This document shows, piece by piece, positions 1 to 3,975 of a stretch of DNA of 7,002 nucleotides. Under the pieces are notes generated by a model. It was given only the letters and a program-made list of their open reading frames with translations. It was not told where the DNA came from and made no database searches. This DNA comes from Chloroflexota bacterium (GTDB lineage Bacteria > Chloroflexota > Dehalococcoidia > SHYB01 > JACPQI01): NCBI GenBank assembly GCA_016190545.1, contig JACPQI010000097.1, positions 1 to 7,002 of the forward strand, given 5' to 3'. The stretch's first letter is position 1. Each line of letters opens with the position of its first letter. The position numbers and the translations under genes are program-made.

Positions 1-1
1 G

Positions 2-784
2 ACCAACGCCTACAAGGCGCAACCGCTCTCGGCGGACGAGGTCTACCGGAAGCTGTGCGAGTACGGCGAACGCCTAGCGCCTTTCATCACCTACACGGAG
101 CCTCTTCTGCGAGAAGCGCTGCAAGCGGACCGCAAGGTGCTGTTCGAGGGGGCGCAAGGTACATTGCTGGACCTGGACTTCGGCTCCTACCCCTACGTCA
201 CCTCCTCCACCACGACGGCGGCGGGCATCTTCACCGGCGCGGGCATGGCCCCCAGGAAGATCGATACGAACATGGGCGTGTTCAAGGCCTACAACACACG
301 GGTGGGCGCCGGGCCCATGCCCACGGAGCTCAAGGACGCGCTAGGCGACCAGATCCGCAATCGCGCGGGCGAATTCGGCGCTACCACGGGCCGTCCCCGG
401 CGCTGCGGCTGGTTCGATGCGGTGGCGGCCCGTTACAGCGTGCAGGTAAACGGGTTTAATGCCATCGCCCTCACCCGCCTGGATGTGCTGGACATCCTCC
501 CGGCGGTCAAGATCTGCACCGCCTACCGCATGGAGGGACAGGTCATCCAGGACTTCCCCACCTCCGCCTACATGCTGGAACGCTGTCTGCCGGTATATGA
601 GGAACTGCCCGGCTGGCAAGTGGATACGAGCCAGGCACGCACCACCAAAGAGCTGCCCCGCGCCGCGCGGGCCTATATCAAGCGCATCGAAAAGCTGGCG
701 GGGTGTCGCGTGGAGCTGATTTCGGTGGGCGCCCAGCGAGAGCACACCATCGAAATCAAGGAGCCGTTCCGGACCCGCCGATAA
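2..784 (+). CDS. purA: Adenylosuccinate synthetase, C-terminal part (5' end outside window)
   Basis: This enzyme joins IMP and aspartate using GTP to give adenylosuccinate, the first committed step from IMP to AMP in the cytoplasm. The visible 260 residues are the C-terminal 60% or so of a family usually near 430 aa. Reading in frame from base 2, family signatures occur in the expected order: FEGAQGTLLD, the TSSTTTAAG loop, RVGAGPMPTE, the GEFGATTGRPRRCGWFD block that binds substrate, the base-recognition segment LTRLDVLD (Lys is more usual than Arg at its third position), and a C-terminal GAQREHTI. The frame is open from the window edge to a TAA stop, so the true start lies upstream. No terminator follows. 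The presumed mobile element begins within about six bases of the stop, so any original purA terminator has been displaced. The gene itself looks intact. Confidence 0.97.
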   Translation, partial: TNAYKAQPLSADEVYRKLCEYGERLAPFITYTEPLLREALQADRKVLFEGAQGTLLDLDFGSYPYVTSSTTTAAGIFTGAGMAPRKIDTNMGVFKAYNTRVGAGPMPTELKDALGDQIRNRAGEFGATTGRPRRCGWFDAVAARYSVQVNGFNAIALTRLDVLDILPAVKICTAYRMEGQVIQDFPTSAYMLERCLPVYEELPGWQVDTSQARTTKELPRAARAYIKRIEKLAGCRVELISVGAQREHTIEIKEPFRTRR

Positions 785-785
785 G

Positions 786-795
786 GCCCGTTGTC
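786..795 (+). repeat. Direct repeat, left copy (GCCCGTTGTC)
   Basis: The ten bases GCCCGTTGTC also occur in the same orientation at 3890-3899, beyond the right end of the element. This could be a target-site duplication, which would place the element at 796-3889. However, it overlaps the tip of the left inverted repeat and is longer than the 8 bp usual for IS1595-family insertions. Confidence 0.4.
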
Positions 796-828
796 AGCTT
801 TCGTGGCAGTTATCCCGATGACACACCA
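790..828 (+). repeat. Left terminal inverted repeat of the IS1595-like element
   Basis: This imperfect repeat matches 3828-3866 in reverse complement. The inner 10 bases TGACACACCA (819-828) are perfect. Further matching blocks are TGTCA near the tip (792-796), GGCA in the middle (806-809) and TTA (810-812). It starts six bases after the purA stop codon. Confidence 0.6.
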
Positions 829-845
829 TACATAGGAAAAATACC

Positions 846-1082
846 GTGGCGCTGAAACCTGATGCAAAGGAATGGGCAATCAGAGAGCAGATTGTGGAAG
901 ACCCTGTGAGTGGGTTGACAATACAATTCGCCGTTGCTCCAGACGGCACTTTCCGATTAAGGTTATTTGGGGGCTTCCCCTTCGGAAATCGAGAAATCAT
1001 CTTTGACAAGACAGGGGCAGAGGCGGGAGCCGGTGTTGCCCTTAGTCGCCTCTGTCCCCCATCTTGGCTTCGAGAAGTCTAG
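846..1082 (+). CDS. Small hypothetical protein (78 aa)
   Basis: I do not recognise this protein. It starts at GTG (846), with AGGA at 834-837 giving a normal 8-base spacing, and ends at TAG. The product looks like a real small cytoplasmic protein. An acidic and basic helix (residues 4-18) is followed by alternating hydrophobic strands (LTIQFAVAPDGTFRLRLFG, then REIIFDKTG) and a terminal CPPSWLREV. There is no signal peptide or membrane segment. It is the first gene inside the left end of the proposed element and converges on the GIY-YIG gene. The two stop codons share the bases CTAG at 1079-1082. I see no convincing -10 box between the left repeat and the start. It is probably a passenger gene of the element, function unknown. 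Confidence 0.6.
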   Translation: MALKPDAKEWAIREQIVEDPVSGLTIQFAVAPDGTFRLRLFGGFPFGNREIIFDKTGAEAGAGVALSRLCPPSWLREV

Positions 1083-1393
1083 CCTACGCGCTCATTACAA
1101 GAGGGTAGACGACCGAAGTGCGCCCCTTTGTACTCTTCGAGAAGTGCTACTTCTCTAGACCGAGCCGCTTCGGTGCTCTCGCGCCTATAGTATGCGGCGC
1201 TTTGTGTGCATCGGCCTTCATCTCCCCTCAAATGAGACTGAAGCCGACTTCGGATAGTGACTCCAACCCCATCGGCACGCCCTATGTAAATCAAAGCCTG
1301 GTTGCTGTCGTACAGAGCGTACACGCCATGAGCATCAGGAGAACCATCAACGTTTTGTTGGTTGAATGCGTACATGTCACCAGTGATAGGCAT
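1079..1393 (-). CDS. GIY-YIG domain protein (small, stand-alone)
   Basis: GIY-YIG domains are small metal-dependent nuclease folds found in homing endonucleases, UvrC, Slx4-partner nucleases and many stand-alone proteins. In this 104-aa product the signature is GVY (residues 23-25) and YIG (36-38). Arginines 48 and 50 and His54 lie in the following helix, Glu86 (LLEEYKG) is in the position of the metal-binding acid, and Asn100 is near the end. These are the expected catalytic elements, so the protein may be active. It has no DNA-binding extension, unlike homing endonucleases. I chose the ATG at 1393 because GGGAG (1406-1402) sits 8 bases upstream. An in-frame TTG at 1408 would overlap that ribosome site. 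An intrinsic terminator (1456-1431) lies just upstream, so this gene needs its own promoter or read-through. The substrate is unknown. Confidence 0.8.
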   Translation of the reverse strand: MPITGDMYAFNQQNVDGSPDAHGVYALYDSNQALIYIGRADGVGVTIRSRLQSHLRGDEGRCTQSAAYYRRESTEAARSREVALLEEYKGAHFGRLPSCNERVG

Positions 1394-1430
1394 GTGTTCT
1401 ACTCCCAATAGTTTTTGAAGTGGAAAAGAT

Positions 1431-1460
1431 GGCAGGCTCCCAGGCGGAAGCCTGCCTATG
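1431..1460 (-). terminator. Intrinsic terminator, minus strand
   Basis: An 8-bp perfect stem is formed by GGCAGGCT (1431-1438) and AGCCTGCC (1449-1456) around a 10-base loop. Read on the minus strand it is followed by ATCTTTTCC, a short T-run. It would end transcripts coming from the DUF5343 gene and the hairpin region, upstream of the GIY-YIG gene. The T-run is modest, so partial read-through is possible. Confidence 0.6.
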
Positions 1461-1468
1461 ATATGATA

Positions 1469-1626
1469 AGAGGTGCGAACAACGGGCCGGTTCTAGCGGC
1501 CCCTTGTTCCACCAAGGGACAAGATGCGAGTAGCATCGCGTCCAAGTCCTTTCGGCGCTGGAGAGTTTTGGTCCGGCAAGACTATGAGGCTCTCCAGCGC
1601 CCTTGTTATCCCGTACAGGCACCTCT
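1469..1626. other. Multi-hairpin region, possible structured RNA (strand unsure)
   Basis: About 158 bases are closed by an 8-bp perfect pair AGAGGTGC (1469-1476) with GCACCTCT (1619-1626), extendable by ACGGG (1482-1486) with CCCGT (1610-1614). Inside are consecutive hairpins: GGGCCG/CGGCCC (1484-1489, 1497-1502), CCCTTG/CAAGGG (1501-1506, 1513-1518), GATGC/GCATC (1523-1527, 1533-1537) and a 12-bp perfect stem at 1554-1565 with 1590-1601. The 24-base loop of that stem holds a further TGGTC/GACTA pair. Some pairs are mutually exclusive, suggesting alternative folds. Minus-strand reading puts it directly behind the DUF5343 stop (1627-1625) and ahead of the terminator at 1456-1431, as a 3' UTR or processed RNA. 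Plus-strand reading has a -10-like TATGAT (1457-1462) but no good -35. I recognise no known RNA family. A DNA-level role (recombination site, small inverted-repeat element) is also possible. Confidence 0.45.
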
Positions 1627-2371
1627 ATGCCTGAGAAACGGCTTGGGGTGTCTCTTGTGGTTGTTCGGCGTTTGTCACTTCAAAAAGAAGGTCAACGGCT
1701 GCCGTCATGGTGTCCACCCACTTCTTTCGCTTGTCCGATGTCCATTTCCCATTTCGCGGCAGTTGTTGAATGACCGCCGAGATCAGCCTGTAATCAGGGG
1801 CAGCGTCCGGTTCATTCTCAGTCCGAGATGGCTCTTCTTTGTCGGATTGCGAGGTTGTGACCCTAGGGATGGGCTTACTAGGTTTAGGACGTGGTGTTGG
1901 TCGTTGGGCAGCCACGCGGCGCTTCCCTGTCCTAGGTGGGATTATTTGTGCTTCTTCACAGAGACCTAAGAAAAGGCGGATCATCTTGTTTCTCTGATTG
2001 GCGGGATCATAGCGGCGAAAGGCATCCGCAATCGCTATATCCCCATCTTGGGCGGGATCAACAATGGAGAAGACGGGGAGATATGCATTCCGGACGATTT
2101 CCGCTAGTGTTTGGGGGTACTCCTCTGTAGAAGCACGCCTCAGACGCTCAAAGACTTCGGTGCGATTGCCGCCTTCATCGATTAGCCCTAAGAATCTCAA
2201 CGCTTTCAAGCAAGGACTTGTCATAGTATTCGAGACCCCAATTTGCTCCAAAGCGTCGAGAGTCAAAGGCTCTGGAAGTCCTCTTTCTCTATACCGCTTG
2301 ATCACATCAAGGACTGCCTTTGCGGGAGCGTACGCTGCAAAATTCTCCCCTATCGGTCTCCCTGTGGTCAT
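1625..2371 (-). CDS. DUF5343-like protein with C-terminal helical tail
   Basis: This 248-aa cytoplasmic protein has three parts. Residues about 8-145 resemble the DUF5343 family, whose role is unknown: an N-terminal helix, a winged-helix-like segment (LTLDALEQIGVSNTMTSP followed by LKALRFLGLIDEGG), then a helical region ending CEEAQIIPP. Residues about 146-195 are a Pro/Lys/Arg/Glu-rich linker. The last 50 residues hold a helical module (LISAVIQQLP, then W and KKWVDTMTAAVDLLFEV) of a type seen at the ends of other such proteins. I prefer the ATG at 2371 because GGAGG (2381-2377) precedes it by 5 bases. The in-frame ATG at 2383 has no comparable site. A strong promoter lies at 2449-2421. The fold suggests a DNA-binding or regulatory protein, but this is inference. 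The family assignment is from remembered sequence pattern, not a search. Confidence 0.72.
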   Translation of the reverse strand: MTTGRPIGENFAAYAPAKAVLDVIKRYRERGLPEPLTLDALEQIGVSNTMTSPCLKALRFLGLIDEGGNRTEVFERLRRASTEEYPQTLAEIVRNAYLPVFSIVDPAQDGDIAIADAFRRYDPANQRNKMIRLFLGLCEEAQIIPPRTGKRRVAAQRPTPRPKPSKPIPRVTTSQSDKEEPSRTENEPDAAPDYRLISAVIQQLPRNGKWTSDKRKKWVDTMTAAVDLLFEVTNAEQPQETPQAVSQA

Positions 2372-2420
2372 CTTGCCCTCCATCCGGCAACATCACGCGC
2401 CGAGAGTTCATGACATCAAA

Positions 2421-2449
2421 ATTATAATGCCACCAGCGCTATATTGCAA
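2421..2449 (-). promoter_or_regulatory. Sigma-70-type promoter of the DUF5343 gene
   Basis: On the minus strand, TTGCAA (2449-2444) and a perfect TATAAT (2426-2421) are separated by exactly 17 bases. Transcription would begin near 2414 and give a leader of about 40 bases before the start at 2371. The -10 lies within ATTATAAT, which also reads TATAAT on the plus strand (2423-2428), but no matching plus-strand -35 is visible. Confidence 0.72.
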
Positions 2450-2539
2450 GTCCGTCACGAACCAATTTGGCGAAGCATTTGCAATCAATATCCAAACCGG
2501 CCATTCTTCTTACTGAAACCTCGTCAAAGGGGGCAAGAA

Positions 2540-2728
2540 ATGCAACCCAAATTAGTTGGAATCAAGGGCGGATGGGCCGCTGTCGGAAAGGGCTGGGCTG
2601 TCTTCGGAGAAACCAAAGAGCAAGCGTTGCAGAACTTTGTTGCTGCGGAATCACGCCATGCTACAATAGCAATGAGGGATAAGGAAGCCACTGATGGGCG
2701 GGATACAAAGAAAGAAACGGCGGCATGA
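2540..2728 (+). CDS. Small hypothetical protein (62 aa), HicB-like pattern
   Basis: The chosen ATG at 2540 has a run of five G (2529-2533) six bases upstream. An earlier in-frame ATG at 2444 lacks a ribosome site and would add an atypical N-terminus. The first 35 residues read as two short strands and a helix: IKGGWAAVGKGWAVFGETKEQALQNFVAA. The GWAV.GET.EQAL.NF arrangement is reminiscent of the beta-beta-alpha half of HicB-type antitoxins, but the protein is shorter and no HicA is present, so this is only a resemblance. The rest is a charged, probably disordered tail. Its last 35 bases overlap the start of the next gene in another frame, indicating translational coupling. It lies inside the proposed element. 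Confidence 0.6.
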   Translation: MQPKLVGIKGGWAAVGKGWAVFGETKEQALQNFVAAESRHATIAMRDKEATDGRDTKKETAA

Positions 2729-2906
2729 TGATACGACGGTCTCGTTGGCCCCTCTTTCCTTCGAGCAAGCTATCGCCGAGCTAGCCAAGGCCCCTAAGCG
2801 TGAGGGTTCTCGGCCAAAGGCTTCTCGCAAAACCACGTCACCCGCCCGCGAGTCTGGCCCATCAAAGCCGCAAAGCGAGTCTCATCCGAAATCTTCCGGC
2901 GATTGA
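2694..2906 (+). CDS. Small basic hypothetical protein (70 aa), overlaps transposase 3' end
   Basis: The ATG at 2694 follows AGGA (2682-2685) by 8 bases and overlaps the preceding gene by 35 bases. The product starts with a basic patch (RKKRRHDD), then has the segment TTVSLAPLSFEQAIAELAKAPK, a pattern I associate with small uncharacterised proteins in which a short strand and one helix are followed by a Lys/Pro-rich tail. From about residue 34 the reading frame runs antisense over the last 113 bases of the transposase gene and encodes a Ser/Pro/Lys/Arg-rich tail. That tail may be genuine, or the frame may simply run on into the transposase gene. The function is unknown. It is probably cotranscribed with the 62-aa gene. 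Confidence 0.5.
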   Translation: MGGIQRKKRRHDDTTVSLAPLSFEQAIAELAKAPKREGSRPKASRKTTSPARESGPSKPQSESHPKSSGD

Positions 2907-3780
2907 ACCTGAACTCGAACTCGCTCAGGTATTCCGGCAAATACTGCTGGTCAACGTGGTGGAACGTCCCCACGAGGCCACGTTTTAGCAGCGACCAGTA
3001 GTTGTCGATGCCCTGGGTGTGGATGTCCCCATCGACATACGAAATCTCATGGTCGATGATTCCATGCGGTAGCTTGTGGTGTATGAGTCTGTACGCAGGA
3101 TGCCCATCCGTCATCAGTCGGGCGTTCCCTTGGTCAATGTAGCCCATAAGCAAGGGGCGCAACTCTCTAGCCGTAGCCTTCGGTACAACCATCGTGCGGA
3201 CCGAACCGCCGCGCTCCAGCATCCCGAACACGGTTGTCTTGCCCTCGCGCCAGTCCTTGTGATTCTTGGGGCGCAAGCCCATCTGTTTTTCGTCTTTTAC
3301 CTGTTCGTGATAGATGGGATGGCCGCGCTTCCGCTTGGGGTAGATGTAGGTTTCATCGGCCTCGACAGTACCGGCCAATATGGGGAGCGCCTTGTCCTTC
3401 ATCGCTTCCCTGATCCGATGGCACATGAACCATGCGCTCTTGTAGGCGATGTGCAGTTGGCGGTGAATCTGGTGGGCGCTCATGCCCTTCTTGGAAGCGC
3501 ACATGAGGTATATCGCCGCAAACCACTTGCTCAGGGGGATATGGCTGTCCTCAAAGATGGTGCCTACCGTGGCCGTGTACTGGCGCTTGCACGCCTTACA
3601 GCGGTAGAGCGTGGTGACGGCGTTCTTGGTCTGGCTGTGGCGGGTGAGCCGGTAATGCTCCGTGACCCCACACTTGGGACACTTGGGGCCGTCCGGCCAC
3701 CGCATCTTCTCTAGGTAGGAGCGGCATTCCTCATCACTCCATTTGAGAACTTCCTGGAAGGTGACTCGTGGTGTAGTCAT
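2794..3780 (-). CDS. IS1595-family (ISXO2-like) transposase, DDNK type
   Basis: This enzyme cuts and joins the ends of its element by RNase H-fold chemistry. The 328-aa protein looks full length. Residues 14-30 are the N-terminal helix, and residues 34-64 form a zinc ribbon (C34-x2-C37 and C61-x2-C64). A helical region reads GTIFEDSHIPLSKWFAAIYLM, and the ISXO2-type catalytic domain follows. Catalytic residues are D142 (VEADETY), D225 (MTDGHPAY), N260 (GIDNYWSLLKRG) and K266, matching the Asn-containing DDNK branch of the family rather than DDE. The end, RVTWFCEKPLAENPHA, also looks native. The ATG at 3780 follows AGGAG (3794-3790) by 9 bases and has a good promoter in the right inverted repeat. 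No frameshift or internal stop is present, so the enzyme is potentially active. Its 3' end overlaps a small plus-strand gene by 113 bases. Confidence 0.95.
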   Translation of the reverse strand: MTTPRVTFQEVLKWSDEECRSYLEKMRWPDGPKCPKCGVTEHYRLTRHSQTKNAVTTLYRCKACKRQYTATVGTIFEDSHIPLSKWFAAIYLMCASKKGMSAHQIHRQLHIAYKSAWFMCHRIREAMKDKALPILAGTVEADETYIYPKRKRGHPIYHEQVKDEKQMGLRPKNHKDWREGKTTVFGMLERGGSVRTMVVPKATARELRPLLMGYIDQGNARLMTDGHPAYRLIHHKLPHGIIDHEISYVDGDIHTQGIDNYWSLLKRGLVGTFHHVDQQYLPEYLSEFEFRFNRRKISDETRFAALMGQTRGRVTWFCEKPLAENPHA

Positions 3781-3809
3781 AGCTATGAACTCCTATCTGA
3801 CTAGATAGA

Positions 3810-3838
3810 AGCATAGCACATTTGTCTTGGTGTGTCAA
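3810..3838 (-). promoter_or_regulatory. Transposase promoter inside the right inverted repeat
   Basis: On the minus strand, a perfect TTGACA (3838-3833) and TATGCT (3815-3810) are separated by 17 bases. The start of transcription would fall near 3803, about 23 bases before the transposase ATG. The -35 box is part of the conserved repeat core, so transposase bound there could repress its own gene. Confidence 0.65.
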
Positions 3839-3866
3839 GTACCTAATTGCCGCTTTCGTTGACACC
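3828..3866 (-). repeat. Right terminal inverted repeat of the IS1595-like element
   Basis: This is the partner of 790-828. The inner core TGGTGTGTCA is at 3828-3837 and the tip-proximal GTTGACACC at 3858-3866. Two TTGACA hexamers are embedded in it, one on each strand, and both can serve as -35 boxes (see the promoters at 3810-3838 and 3859-3887). Confidence 0.6.
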
Positions 3867-3887
3867 CACCTAACGCCGTGTTATAGT
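3859..3887 (+). promoter_or_regulatory. Outward promoter toward the solute-binding protein gene
   Basis: A perfect TTGACA (3859-3864) and TATAGT (3882-3887) are separated by exactly 17 bases. Transcription would start near 3894 and give a leader of about 80 bases before the lipoprotein gene at 3976. The -35 lies in the tip of the element's right inverted repeat. The -10 lies just outside the tip if the element ends at 3866, or inside it if the edge is 3889. Confidence 0.65.
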
Positions 3888-3889
3888 AC

Positions 3890-3899
3890 GCCCGTTGTC
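3890..3899 (+). repeat. Direct repeat, right copy (GCCCGTTGTC)
   Basis: This exact copy of 786-795 lies 24 bp beyond the right tip defined by the inverted repeat. It is either one half of a target duplication or a chance match. Confidence 0.4.
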
Positions 3900-3975
3900 G
3901 TTGGCGTCTCTGGCGGCACCCTATGCGCCATAGAGCAGACACTTCACATTGCAGCACTTGAAGGGGAGGAACAAG

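Larger units (their letters stand above)
790..3866. mobile_element. IS1595-family element with passenger genes (proposed boundaries)
   Basis: The transposase gene lies at the right side, reading inward. Outside its start is the sequence TGGTGTGTCA (3828-3837), whose exact reverse complement TGACACACCA lies at 819-828 just after purA. Aligned without gaps, the similarity extends outward on both sides to about 790 and 3866 (roughly 25 of 39 positions identical), including TGTCA near each tip. Everything between is less GC-rich than the flanking genes and contains genes unrelated to purine synthesis or transport. IS1595-family elements are known to carry passenger genes. Against this model, I see no 8-bp target duplication at these exact tips. 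A 10-bp direct repeat nearby (786-795, 3890-3899) would instead place the edges at 796 and 3889. The ends are therefore uncertain by about 25 bp. A shorter element with the left repeat arising by chance is the main alternative. Confidence 0.6.

Noticed and set aside
341..745. A 134-codon minus-strand frame and several plus-strand frames inside purA
   Set aside because: The purA frame carries all family signatures. The others are out-of-frame by-products of high GC.
1473..1480. GTGCGA as a possible group II intron 5' end
   Set aside because: No domain V sequence, no reverse transcriptase/maturase, and the region is far too short.
1497..1520. T-box-like string (GGTGGAAC on the minus strand) in the hairpin region
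   Set aside because: It forms the loop of its own CCCTTG/CAAGGG hairpin, lacks the rest of the T-box consensus and stem I features, and no aminoacyl-tRNA synthetase or amino acid gene follows.
1936..2516. Plus-strand frames opposite the DUF5343 gene
   Set aside because: The minus-strand gene has a promoter, a ribosome site and a domain-like pattern. The plus frames have none of these.
3793..3808. Perfect 6-bp hairpin (CTATCT/AGATAG) beside the transposase ribosome site
   Set aside because: The predicted transcription start near 3803 falls inside it, so the mRNA would lack most of one arm. An RNA-level switch is therefore unlikely.
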